From an uncultured Oscillospiraceae bacterium (GTDB lineage: Bacteria; Bacillota; Clostridia; Oscillospirales; Oscillospiraceae), in contig CAJULM010000008.1 of the NCBI GenBank assembly GCA_910587285.1, forward strand, positions 1-64,000: a stretch of 64,000 nt of DNA, written 5' to 3'. This document shows positions 7,508 to 15,562 of the stretch, in pieces (position 1 is the first letter of the stretch; each line of letters opens with the position of its first letter). A program made the position numbers and the translations under genes. The notes under the pieces are model-generated. The model was not told the origin of the DNA, did not search any database, and saw only the letters and a program-made list of their open reading frames with translations.

Positions 7508-8689
7508 ATGTCCAAGGAGCTGATCCGCCTGCGGGACTGTGTCATGTCCTATGGCGACGAGGTCGTGCTCGACCACATCAACCTGTATATCAACGATAAG
7601 GAATTCCTCACGCTGCTGGGCCCCAGCGGGTGCGGCAAAACAACCACGCTTCGCATCATCGGCGGGTTTTTGTCGCCTACCTCTGGGGACGTGTTATTTG
7701 ACGGCGTGAGGATTAACTATGTCCCGCCCCACCAGCGGACGGTGAACACGGTGTTCCAGCGGTACGCCCTGTTTCCACACCTGAACGTGTTCGAAAACGT
7801 GGCCTTCGGGCTGCGCATTCCCAAGGCAGGTGAGGATGGCCGGAAGGTTCGCCTCCCGGAGCGGGAGATTCACCAGCGGGTGATGGAGCTGCTGGAGACG
7901 GTGAATCTGAAGGGCTTTGACAAGCGCCCGGTGTCCGCCCTGTCCGGCGGGCAGCAGCAGCGGGTGGCCATTGCCCGGGCGCTGGTGAACCGGCCCAAGG
8001 TGCTGCTGCTGGACGAGCCGTTGGGCGCGCTGGATATGCGCCTGCGCAAAGATATGCAGAACGAGCTGAAGCGGATTCAACAGGAGATGGAGATCACCTT
8101 CATCTATGTGACCCACGACCAAGAGGAGGCCCTGGCCATGTCCGACACCGTGGTGGTGATGGACGGCGGGCGCATCCAACAGATCGGCACGCCCGAGGAC
8201 ATTTACAACGAGCCGAAAAATGCCTTTGTGGCCGACTTCATCGGCGAGTCCAATATCATCGACGGCATCATGCGGGCCGATGGAGTGGTGGAGATCTTTA
8301 ACCGTAAATTCCAGTGCCTGGACAATGGATTTGCCAAGGACGAGGCGGTGGACGTGGTCATCCGCCCGGAGGACGTGGATATTGTGGACGAGGCGGCGGG
8401 CCAGCTCAAGGGGGTGGTCACCTCTGTGACGTTCAAAGGGGTGCACTACGACACCATCGTGGACTTTTACGGCTTCAAGTGGCTGATCCAGACCACCGAC
8501 TACTGCCCTGAGGGCAGCCGTATTGGCATCAAAATCGACCCGGACGGCATCCACGTGATGAAAAAGAGCCACTACTCCGGGATGTTTGGAGATTACTCCT
8601 CCTACTCCGAGGAGTACGAGGAGCTGGATGTGCCCGAGGGGGCGGACGGGGAGGGGGATGGTCCCCCGGAGGGCGGCTATGAGGAATAA
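7508..8689 (+). CDS. potA: Spermidine/putrescine ABC transporter ATP-binding protein
   Basis: 393 residues. Walker A GPSGCGKTT (about 38-46), signature LSGGQQQRVAIARAL near 146, Walker B LLLDEPLGALD near 168, H-loop TH near 201, then a C-terminal TOBE regulatory part (about 250-350). PotA-type energiser for polyamine import, first of an operon with overlapping permeases. The acidic C-terminal tail after about 365 is longer than in most PotA. Start ATG sits after GGGGGAGG. Confidence 0.93.
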   Translation: MSKELIRLRDCVMSYGDEVVLDHINLYINDKEFLTLLGPSGCGKTTTLRIIGGFLSPTSGDVLFDGVRINYVPPHQRTVNTVFQRYALFPHLNVFENVAFGLRIPKAGEDGRKVRLPEREIHQRVMELLETVNLKGFDKRPVSALSGGQQQRVAIARALVNRPKVLLLDEPLGALDMRLRKDMQNELKRIQQEMEITFIYVTHDQEEALAMSDTVVVMDGGRIQQIGTPEDIYNEPKNAFVADFIGESNIIDGIMRADGVVEIFNRKFQCLDNGFAKDEAVDVVIRPEDVDIVDEAAGQLKGVVTSVTFKGVHYDTIVDFYGFKWLIQTTDYCPEGSRIGIKIDPDGIHVMKKSHYSGMFGDYSSYSEEYEELDVPEGADGEGDGPPEGGYEE

Positions 8690-9533
8690 GCGGGCCTGGT
8701 TTGCCTTTCCCTATGTGATTTGGATGGCTTTGTTTGTGGTCATCCCCATTGTCATCATGGCGGTATACGCCTTCACCGTCACCGACCCGGTGACCAACGC
8801 CGCCCTGCCCACCCTGGACAACTTCACGGGCATGGGCAGCTATCTGCCCATTTTCCTGCGCTCCTTCCGGCTGGCGGTGGTGGCCACCCTGGTGTGCCTG
8901 CTCATCGGGTACCCGCTGTCCTACTGGATGGCGAAGGAGGGTCCCCGCTTTCAGCGGCTGGCCATGGCCCTGATTATGCTGCCCATGTGGATGAATTTTC
9001 TGCTGCGCACTTACTCCTGGATGTCCATTCTGGAGAACAACGGCCTGCTCAACCAGCTGTTTCGGGCCATCGGCCTGCTGAACCTGCTGGGGGTGGACCA
9101 CATTCAGATGATCGGCACCCCCGGCGCGGTGGTGCTGGGCATGGTGTATAACTACCTGCCCTTCATGATTCTGCCCATCTACTCCGTCATTGTCAAGCTG
9201 GATGGCTCCTTGGTGGAGGCCGCCCGTGACCTGGGGGCGGACGGGGTGCGGGTATTCCGCAAGGTGATTTTTCCCCTGTCCTTGCCCGGGATTTTGTCCG
9301 GGGTGACCATGGTGTTTGTCCCCTCGGTGTCCACCTTTGCCATCTCCACCCTGCTGGGCGGCGGGGCGCAGCAGACCATGCTGGGCGACCTCATTGAGCA
9401 GCAGTTCCTGGGTGGGGCGTATAATCCCCACTTAGGGGCGGCCATCTCCATGGTGATGATGGTGATTGTGGTGGTGTGCATGGTGGTGATGAACCACTTC
9501 GGCGAGGGCGAAGAACAGGCGGTGATCCTGTGA
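8679..9533 (+). CDS. potB: Spermidine/putrescine ABC transporter permease
   Basis: 284 residues from ATG 8679, which overlaps the potA end by 11 bases and has a GGAGGGC site inside potA. Six predicted membrane segments; the binding-protein-dependent EAA loop appears as EAARDLGADGVRVFRKVIFPLSLPG near 185-210. Forms the heterodimeric channel with the PotC half of the next gene. Confidence 0.92.
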   Translation: MRNKRAWFAFPYVIWMALFVVIPIVIMAVYAFTVTDPVTNAALPTLDNFTGMGSYLPIFLRSFRLAVVATLVCLLIGYPLSYWMAKEGPRFQRLAMALIMLPMWMNFLLRTYSWMSILENNGLLNQLFRAIGLLNLLGVDHIQMIGTPGAVVLGMVYNYLPFMILPIYSVIVKLDGSLVEAARDLGADGVRVFRKVIFPLSLPGILSGVTMVFVPSVSTFAISTLLGGGAQQTMLGDLIEQQFLGGAYNPHLGAAISMVMMVIVVVCMVVMNHFGEGEEQAVIL

Positions 9534-11539
9534 AAAAACAACGCCGCATTGGAAGCCGCCTGTTTATCGGCTTAGTGTTCCTGTTTTTGTACCTGCCCAT
9601 TTTTCTGCTGATTGTCTTTTCCTTCAACGCCGGCGACTCCAGCGCCGTGTGGCAGGGCTTTTCCCTGGAGTGGTATAGAGCCCTGCTCCAGAACCGGCTG
9701 ATTATGGAGAGCCTGTACACCACTCTGCTCGTCTCTTTGCTGGCCACGGTGATTGCCACGGCGGCGGGCACCTTCGCCGCCATAGGGCTGTACGCCCTGC
9801 CCCGCCGCCGGCGGGACGCGCTGCTGGTGGTGAACGATATCCCTATGATGAACGCAGACATCGTCACCGGTGTGTCCCTGTGCCTGTTTTTCGTAGCGTT
9901 CTTTCAGGCGTGGGGGGCCTTCGCCCAGTGGTTCAACGGTGTGCAGTCCCTGATTGTGCTGCCCGATACGCTGCACCTGGGCTTTGGCACCATGCTGCTG
10001 GCCCACATCGCATTCAATATCCCTTACGTCATTTTGAACGTGGCCCCCAAGCTGCGGCAGATGGATAAGAATTTAGTGGACGCGGCCCAGGATCTGGGCT
10101 GCACCTGGATGCAGGCCTTCTGGAAGGTGATTCTGCCTGAGATCAAGCCGGGTATCGTATCCGGGGCCCTCATCGCGTTCACCATGTCCATCGACGACTT
10201 CGTGATCTCCTATTTCACTGCCGGCTCGGCCACGTCCACCCTGGCCATGCGCATCTATTCCATGACCAAAAAGCGCATCACCCCGGAGGTGAATGCGGTG
10301 TCCACCCTGTTGTTTCTGTCGGTGCTGGCCCTGCTGGTGCTGAACAACGTGCGGGAGATACGCCAAGAGCGCCGGGAGGCGCGGCAGGAGATCCGGGAGC
10401 CCTCTTTCTTTGAGAAGCTGTCCATGCGCATGGCCGCGCCGGGCTGGCGGTGGGTGCGCCGGGGGGCAAGCGCCGCCCTGGCCTGCGGGTTTATCGTGGT
10501 GGTGGTGCTGCTCACCGGGGCCACTTCTTCCCAGCCGGTGGTAAATGTGTGCTCCTGGGGGGAGTACATCGACGAGGAGCTTATCACCCAATTTGAGGAC
10601 GAGACGGGCATTCGGGTGAATTATCAGACCGCCGAGAGCAATGAGGCGCTCTATTCCCTGTTGAAAAGCGGCGGCGCGGACTACGATGTCATTGTCCCAT
10701 CCGACTATATGATCTCTCAGCTGCTGGAGGAGGGGATGCTGGAGGAGCTGGACTACAGCCAAATTCCCAATTTTGAGCTCATCGACCAGCGCTTCCGCAA
10801 TCTACCCTACGACCCGGAGAATAGGTACACCGTCCCCTACACCTGGGGCACCTTGGGGCTCATCTACAACGCCAACATGGTGGACGGGGAGCTGGACAGC
10901 TGGGGCGCGCTGTACGATGAGAAATACGCCGGGAATGTGCTGCTGATTAACAACTCCCGGGACGCCCTGGCCGCGGCGCTGCTGCACCTGGGCTACTCGG
11001 TGAACACCACCAACGAGGGGGAAATCCGGGAGGCCTTCGCCCTGATTGCCGGCGCCAACCGCCGGGGCGTGTACCAGGGCAGGGTGATGGACCAGGTATT
11101 TCAAAAGATGGAGGGCGGCAACGCCGCCATCGCCACCTACTACGCGGGAGACTTTTTGTCGATGCTGGAGAACCAGGCGGACGGAGTGGATTTGCGCTAT
11201 GTGATTCCCAAGGAGGGCGCCAACTGGTTTGTGGACGCCATGTGCGTGCTTCGGGACGCGCCCCACTACGAGGAGGCCATGGCGTGGATCAATTTCATCG
11301 CCTCCACCGAGGCCAACCTGGCGAATATGGACTATATATGGTACGCCTCCCCCAACGCCGAGGCGCTGGAGCAGTACCCGGCCTATTATGAGGAGCTGTA
11401 CGGCGAGGAGCTGGACCCTGAGCTTTACGAGATCATGGCCGCGCCGACCGAGGTGTTGGAGCGGTGCGAGAGCTACGTGGTGCTGCCCAAGGAGACCCGG
11501 AAGCTTTACAACGATTTGTGGATTCAGCTGGGCACATAA
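9530..11539 (+). CDS. potCD: PotC-PotD fusion: permease fused to polyamine-binding protein
   Basis: 669 residues from GTG 9530, overlapping the potB stop (GTGA). Residues about 1-270 are a PotC permease with EAA loop DAAQDLGCTWMQAFWKVILPEIKPG near 185-210. After a basic linker (about 275-310) a further hydrophobic helix (about 318-338) anchors a PotD-type periplasmic binding domain beginning VVNVCSWGEYIDEEL and containing ETGIRVNYQTAESNE and DYDVIVPSDYMI. There is therefore no separate lipoprotein; the receptor is tethered to the channel. The reading frame is continuous with no frameshift. Similar tethering is known in OpuA/GlnP-type transporters. Confidence 0.92.
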   Translation: MKKQRRIGSRLFIGLVFLFLYLPIFLLIVFSFNAGDSSAVWQGFSLEWYRALLQNRLIMESLYTTLLVSLLATVIATAAGTFAAIGLYALPRRRRDALLVVNDIPMMNADIVTGVSLCLFFVAFFQAWGAFAQWFNGVQSLIVLPDTLHLGFGTMLLAHIAFNIPYVILNVAPKLRQMDKNLVDAAQDLGCTWMQAFWKVILPEIKPGIVSGALIAFTMSIDDFVISYFTAGSATSTLAMRIYSMTKKRITPEVNAVSTLLFLSVLALLVLNNVREIRQERREARQEIREPSFFEKLSMRMAAPGWRWVRRGASAALACGFIVVVVLLTGATSSQPVVNVCSWGEYIDEELITQFEDETGIRVNYQTAESNEALYSLLKSGGADYDVIVPSDYMISQLLEEGMLEELDYSQIPNFELIDQRFRNLPYDPENRYTVPYTWGTLGLIYNANMVDGELDSWGALYDEKYAGNVLLINNSRDALAAALLHLGYSVNTTNEGEIREAFALIAGANRRGVYQGRVMDQVFQKMEGGNAAIATYYAGDFLSMLENQADGVDLRYVIPKEGANWFVDAMCVLRDAPHYEEAMAWINFIASTEANLANMDYIWYASPNAEALEQYPAYYEELYGEELDPELYEIMAAPTEVLERCESYVVLPKETRKLYNDLWIQLGT

Positions 11540-11545
11540 AAAAGA

Positions 11546-11582
11546 GCCCGCCCACCTCAGCTTGAGGTGGGCGGGCGTTTTT
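11546..11582. terminator. Bidirectional terminator between pot operon and PTS IIC gene
   Basis: Fourteen-base perfect stem with GCT loop, T-run on the plus side and A-run on the other, between convergent genes. Confidence 0.85.
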
Positions 11583-11584
11583 CA

Positions 11585-12682
11585 TCAATTCAGTTCCAGG
11601 TCGCCGTCCCGAATCCAGCCGATTTGGCGGAAGAAGGAGCCGAAAGCCCAGCACAGCACCGCCGGAAGGACAAAGGAGATGAGAAGCAGCCCAATCCAGT
11701 CAACAGCGCCGGGGACAATGGCCGCAGCGCCGTTGGCGATGGCGTCCTCGCTGGGGGCGATCCACCCTGTCCACACGCCAATCTGCCCCACCAGGCCGCA
11801 GGTGCCCATACCGGCGGACACCGGAGGGCCGTTCATCTCCAGCTTGAATAGGCAGGTGGCGATGGGGCCGGTGATGGCAGATGTGAGGATGGCGGGCAGC
11901 CAAATCCGGGGGTTTTTCACGATGTTGCCCATCTGGAGCATGGAGGTGCCGATGCCCTGACTCACCAGGCCGCCCCAACCGTTCTCCCGAAAGGATAGCA
12001 CGGCGAAGCCCACCATATTGGCGCAGCAGCCCGCCACCGCCGCGCCCCCCGCCAGCCCTGTGAGGCTGAAGGCGGCGCAGATGGCCGCCGACGAGATGGG
12101 CAGAGTGAGGGCCATGCCGATGACCACGCTCACCAGAATGCCCATGAGCAGGGGCTGGTTGTCGGTGGCCAGCCGGGTGATGTTGCCGATGGCGGTGGCG
12201 GCAGAGCCGATGGCCGGGGCGGTGAGGGCGGACAGCCCCACGCCCACCAAAATGGTCATCAGGGGGGTGACCAGGATGTCCACCTTGGTCTCCTTGGACA
12301 CGGCCTTTCCGAACTCGGCGGCGATGATGACGATGAACAGCACCGCCAGCGGCCCTCCCGCCCCCTTGCCGCCGGACAGCGTGGTGCTGCCCAGGGTGTT
12401 GGCGGCATAGCCCACCGTAACCAGGGAGAACAGCACCATGGGCGGCGCCTTCAGCGCCCAGCCGATGGCCACCGCCATGGCCGCGCCGCTCATAGCGGAG
12501 GCGTAGGCGCCCGCCTCCACCAAAAAAGCCAGCCCCAGCTGCTCCCCCAGGGTTTTTACAATGGTGCCGATGAGCAGCGAGCAGAACAGGCCCTGGGCCA
12601 TGGCGCCCAGAGCATCGATGCCGTAACGCTTGCTGGTGATCACGATATCCTTGCGCTTTAGGAACGCCTTCAAATTTTCCAT
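11585..12682 (-). CDS. PTS_EIIC_2-type membrane permease
   Basis: About 365 residues, roughly ten hydrophobic segments, of the PTS transporter subunit IIC type 2 family; motifs such as GAMAQGLFCSLLIGTI near the N-terminus and GLVGQIGVWTG / GAVDWIGLLLISFVLPAVLCW near the C-terminus. No IIA, IIB or enzyme genes accompany it, so its substrate and energy source are unclear. The ATG at 12682 fits the GAGG site (spacing 7) better than the ATG at 12688 (spacing 1). Transcription starts from a strong promoter with a 38-bp palindrome at its -10. Confidence 0.8.
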   Translation of the reverse strand: MENLKAFLKRKDIVITSKRYGIDALGAMAQGLFCSLLIGTIVKTLGEQLGLAFLVEAGAYASAMSGAAMAVAIGWALKAPPMVLFSLVTVGYAANTLGSTTLSGGKGAGGPLAVLFIVIIAAEFGKAVSKETKVDILVTPLMTILVGVGLSALTAPAIGSAATAIGNITRLATDNQPLLMGILVSVVIGMALTLPISSAAICAAFSLTGLAGGAAVAGCCANMVGFAVLSFRENGWGGLVSQGIGTSMLQMGNIVKNPRIWLPAILTSAITGPIATCLFKLEMNGPPVSAGMGTCGLVGQIGVWTGWIAPSEDAIANGAAAIVPGAVDWIGLLLISFVLPAVLCWAFGSFFRQIGWIRDGDLELN

Positions 12683-12706
12683 ATCCATTCCTCAACTCTC
12701 AAATAA

Positions 12707-12744
12707 ATAGTACACACAGGTGTCATGACACCTGTGTGTACTAT
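12707..12744. promoter_or_regulatory. Perfect 38-bp palindrome, operator of PTS IIC gene
   Basis: Nineteen-base arms without spacer; centre GTGTCA|TGACAC, flanked by ACACAG/CTGTGT. Overlaps the first base pairs of the -10 and covers the transcription start. Too perfect for chance; cognate regulator not identified. Confidence 0.85.
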
Positions 12745-12771
12745 GATACAGGGGTAGGAGAAAAATGTCAA
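12743..12771 (-). promoter_or_regulatory. Sigma-A promoter of PTS IIC gene
   Basis: Minus strand TTGACA-N17-TATCAT. Confidence 0.8.
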
Positions 12772-12789
12772 TCGGCTTTTTGCCCAAAG

Positions 12790-13464
12790 TCAGGGCTTTT
12801 GCGTCCCCTTTTGGTAAAGGTAAACGGCTAAAACTATGCCGGCAAGCAGGGTGAGCAGGCCGATGACAATGAGAACGGTGGCGAAGCCCAGGAAAAAGCC
12901 CTCTATGCCGCCCAGGGGGGAGGCAGCGGGGGCCAGACCCAGCTCCTCCAAAATCTGCCGCTGCAGTTCCGGCGGGGTGTTGGGGGAGAACTCCACGCCG
13001 CCCATGCCGCCGAACCCGCCCATGCTGTCCATCATCTGACCGACCGTGCCGAACATGGCCCCAAAGCCCCACCGGGCCAGCGCCCCGATGATGGCGACGC
13101 CCAGCCCGCTCAGGGCCACCCGCACGCCGAGCAGCCAGCCGTACCGCTGAATGAGCCGGCCGATGAGCCCCGTGGCTTTGTCGAACGTGTCCCTCGCCGG
13201 GGCGTTGGGGGCGGTGTAGGCGGGGGGATCCTCCGGGGGCGGGGTCTGCTCCTTGCTCCCGGCGGGGTCAGCTTCACTGAGCAGTTCGTCGGTGGTCACG
13301 CCGAAGGCCTTGGCCAGCGCCAGCAGCTTGTCTACCTCCGGCGTGGCGTCGCCCAGCTCCCATTTGCTCACCGCTTGGCGGGACACGCCCACCTGTGCGG
13401 CCAGCTCCTCCTGGGACAGCTTGGCCGCCTTGCGGTAGTATAAAATTTTTTCGTTTAGCTTCAT
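12790..13464 (-). CDS. XRE regulator with C-terminal membrane domain (1)
   Basis: 224 residues from ATG 13464 (AGGAGGT upstream). HTH about 1-60 (LSQEELAAQVGVSRQAVSKWELG), an 80-residue proline-rich linker, and hydrophobic segments near 108-135 and 190-215. Same architecture as the gene at 36449, and both have the same 15-bp palindrome about 76 bases upstream of the start. Likely an autoregulated membrane-tethered repressor; signal unknown. Confidence 0.8.
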   Translation of the reverse strand: MKLNEKILYYRKAAKLSQEELAAQVGVSRQAVSKWELGDATPEVDKLLALAKAFGVTTDELLSEADPAGSKEQTPPPEDPPAYTAPNAPARDTFDKATGLIGRLIQRYGWLLGVRVALSGLGVAIIGALARWGFGAMFGTVGQMMDSMGGFGGMGGVEFSPNTPPELQRQILEELGLAPAASPLGGIEGFFLGFATVLIVIGLLTLLAGIVLAVYLYQKGTQKP

Positions 13465-13539
13465 CAAATCCACCTCCTGGATAGTCTTATGATAGCAGAA
13501 AACCTGGTTGCGGGCCACCAGCGAATGCTGGAACTATTC

Positions 13540-13554
13540 GCAACCAGTGGTTGC
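13540..13554. promoter_or_regulatory. GCAACCAGTGGTTGC palindrome, operator shared with 37218
   Basis: Perfect 7-1-7 inverted repeat 76 bases before the start of the XRE-membrane gene; a related GCAACCAGGTT half/degenerate site lies at 13501-13511 (minus strand). Confidence 0.7.
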
Positions 13555-13562
13555 AACGGGCT

Positions 13563-14072
13563 TTATTTCGCCAAAAATCCCCCGTTCTCCAGGGCGGCCA
13601 CCGTTCGCTGGAAGGCGTTCTCGCTGGGGCAGCGCAGGGTGTGCAGGTGAACGCCGTCCGTGAGTGCGGACAGGGGCTGGGCACTGCACTCCTCAACCTT
13701 GCGTATAAATTCAGAGATATCATACCGGGAGGACAGCTTTAACGGCCCGGTGAGCTGGCCGTACACCGGATGGTCCACAATGACATTTTCCACGGTGCAC
13801 CCCTGGTCTACCATAAGCGTCAGCTCCCGCTCCATGTCCGCCCCGCTGTGCAGACAGGCCACTGTGCGCACCAGCCCCGGCAAAGGCCGGTCCAGCACAT
13901 AGCCCCGGGGGGTGGCAGTAACGGTTTCCCCCGCCGCCCGGAGCAAGGCCACGTCGCCCACGATAATCTGCCGGCTTACCGACAGCCGCTGAGCCAGGGC
14001 TGTGGCGGACAGGGGGCCTTGGGCGGCCCTCAGTTCATCCAGAATGCGCTTGCGGCGCTGCGCTGCGTTCAT
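13563..14072 (-). CDS. niaR: NAD-biosynthesis repressor NiaR (NadR-type, HTH + 3H domain)
   Basis: 169 residues. N-terminal HTH_11 (about 5-60: RRKRILDELRAAQGPLSATALAQRLSVSRQIIVGDVALL) and a C-terminal 3H domain with the histidine positions in CLHSG, VDHPVYGQL and VHLHTL. Family members bind niacin and repress NAD synthesis or niacin uptake genes. No nad gene is adjacent here. Confidence 0.9.
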   Translation of the reverse strand: MNAAQRRKRILDELRAAQGPLSATALAQRLSVSRQIIVGDVALLRAAGETVTATPRGYVLDRPLPGLVRTVACLHSGADMERELTLMVDQGCTVENVIVDHPVYGQLTGPLKLSSRYDISEFIRKVEECSAQPLSALTDGVHLHTLRCPSENAFQRTVAALENGGFLAK

Positions 14073-14103
14073 GGCGGCACTCCTTTCTCAACTGCTTTTT
14101 TGT

Positions 14104-14133
14104 AGTATAGCACATTGACCCGGCTTTTCACAA
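14104..14133 (-). promoter_or_regulatory. Sigma-A promoter of niaR
   Basis: Minus strand TTGTGA-N18-TATACT. Confidence 0.6.
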
Positions 14134-14197
14134 GACGGAAGAATTTTGACTGCGTGAACAGCATGGCTGGTTTAAACTGGGGATGTTGCGAAACGGG

Positions 14198-14226
14198 TTG
14201 AATGGAGGCAAAGCCTATGATAAAAT
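14198..14226 (+). promoter_or_regulatory. Sigma-A promoter of YdeI-like gene
   Basis: TTGAAT-N17-TAAAAT. Confidence 0.65.
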
Positions 14227-14289
14227 CGGAGAGACTAACACGGGGCTCAAGGCTCTTGACAGACGAGACAGGGAAAGGAGGTATGGATT

Positions 14290-14850
14290 ATGAGTGAGAT
14301 CATGGAATTTGCCAACAGAGAGGAGTTCAGGTGGTGGCTTTTTGACCATTGTCTGTCGGATGCCGGTATTTGGCTTTTGTTTGGCAAAGCTGGCGGGCCA
14401 AAAACAATAAAGGCGGGGGAGGCGCTGGAGGAAGCGCTTTGCTTTGGCTGGATTGATGGACAGATGCAAAGCATTGACGATAAAACCTATAAAAAGTATT
14501 TCTCTATGCGCCGGGAAAAGAGTAAGTGGTCGGAGAAAAATAAGGCGCTGGTTAAGAGTCTGGAGGAACGGGGCCTGATGACCGACTTCGGGAGGAGAAA
14601 AATAGAGGAGGCGCAAAAAAATGGCCAGTGGGACGCACCCAAGCCCGAGGCGGTTACAGAGGAGCACATCGCCAGCTTGTCTGCCCTGCTGGAAGGATAT
14701 GAACCGGCCTACACAAATTTTCAAGCGATGTCTTTGTCGGTGCGAAAGACCTACGCGCGGGCATACTTTGACGCGAAGACGCAGGCCGGGCGGGAAAGGC
14801 GAATCGCCTGGATGGTGGATCGGCTCAATCGAAATCTAAAGCCCATGTGA
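14290..14850 (+). CDS. YdeI/OmdA-family protein
   Basis: 186 residues with the YdeI-type hallmarks: SDAGIWLLFGKAGG near 20, EALEEALCFGWIDGQMQSID near 48-67, YFSMRREKSKWSEKNKALVKSLEERG near 73-100 and IAWMVDRLNR at the end. Family is linked to bacteriocin/peptide tolerance in YdeI of Bacillus, but biochemical function is unknown. Monocistronic, with own promoter and GGAGG site; lower GC than its neighbours, so it may be a recent arrival. Confidence 0.8.
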   Translation: MSEIMEFANREEFRWWLFDHCLSDAGIWLLFGKAGGPKTIKAGEALEEALCFGWIDGQMQSIDDKTYKKYFSMRREKSKWSEKNKALVKSLEERGLMTDFGRRKIEEAQKNGQWDAPKPEAVTEEHIASLSALLEGYEPAYTNFQAMSLSVRKTYARAYFDAKTQAGRERRIAWMVDRLNRNLKPM

Positions 14851-14872
14851 CGGTCCGCTGGTGAAAAGACGG

Positions 14873-14905
14873 GAGACCGCCCTGCCGGAAAGGCAGGGCA
14901 GTCTC
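14873..14905. terminator. Bidirectional terminator
   Basis: GAGAC-x-GCCCTGCC / GGCAGGGC-x-GTCTC stem between the convergent YdeI-like and phosphoesterase genes; short T stretches on both sides. Confidence 0.65.
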
Positions 14906-14932
14906 TTATAAAACCATTTAGAGTAGGCGGAT

Positions 14933-15562
14933 TTAGCTCCGCTGCCACCATTTTTTCGGTTGTTCCGGTCGGTCGGGCAGCTCCAGCAGGTATTTCCCCG
15001 TGACGTTGACCACTGTGGTGGGGCCGTACTGCCGCAGCCGGGGCTGCGTGGGGACGTATTGCAAATGGACATGGCCATAACAGTGGTACAGGGGCTGGTA
15101 TCGGTCCAGTAGTTCTCGAAAGCACTCAAAGCCCCGGTGGCAGAGATCGTCCAAATCTCCCAAGCCCCGGGCGGGAGCATGGGTCATCAGAATATCCACT
15201 CCGCCCCGCCGAAGCTCGCCACGCACGCGGGCGATACGCCGGCGCATTCCCCATTCTGTGTACTGGTGGGGGCCGCGGCTGTACTCCATGCTGCCCCCCA
15301 GACCCAGAATTTTATAGCCGCGGAATTTTACCACAGCCCCGTCGATGCAGTCGCACCCCTCGGGGGGATTTTTTTCGTAGCCGGTGTCATGATTGCCGTG
15401 GACGTAGAACACGGGGATGTTGCCCATGGTGACCAGAAAGCTCAAGTAGCTGGCGGGCAGGTCGCCGCATGACAAAATGGCGTCTACCCCTGTCAGTTTA
15501 TCCTTGGTGAAATACTCCCAGAGGCCGGGGTCGGCGGCATCGGAGATGACAAGCAGCTTCAC
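14933..15562 (-). CDS. Calcineurin-like metallophosphoesterase
   Basis: 209 residues with the metal motifs ISDAADPGLW (N-terminal D, unusual DAAD in place of DxH), CGDLPASYLSF near 33, VHGNHDTGY near 57, THAPARG near 116 and CYGHVHLQ near 144. GTG start overlaps the upstream stop by four bases (GTGA), so coupled to the BMP-domain gene. Substrate unknown; probably a cytoplasmic phosphodiesterase. Confidence 0.82.
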   Translation of the reverse strand: MKLLVISDAADPGLWEYFTKDKLTGVDAILSCGDLPASYLSFLVTMGNIPVFYVHGNHDTGYEKNPPEGCDCIDGAVVKFRGYKILGLGGSMEYSRGPHQYTEWGMRRRIARVRGELRRGGVDILMTHAPARGLGDLDDLCHRGFECFRELLDRYQPLYHCYGHVHLQYVPTQPRLRQYGPTTVVNVTGKYLLELPDRPEQPKKWWQRS

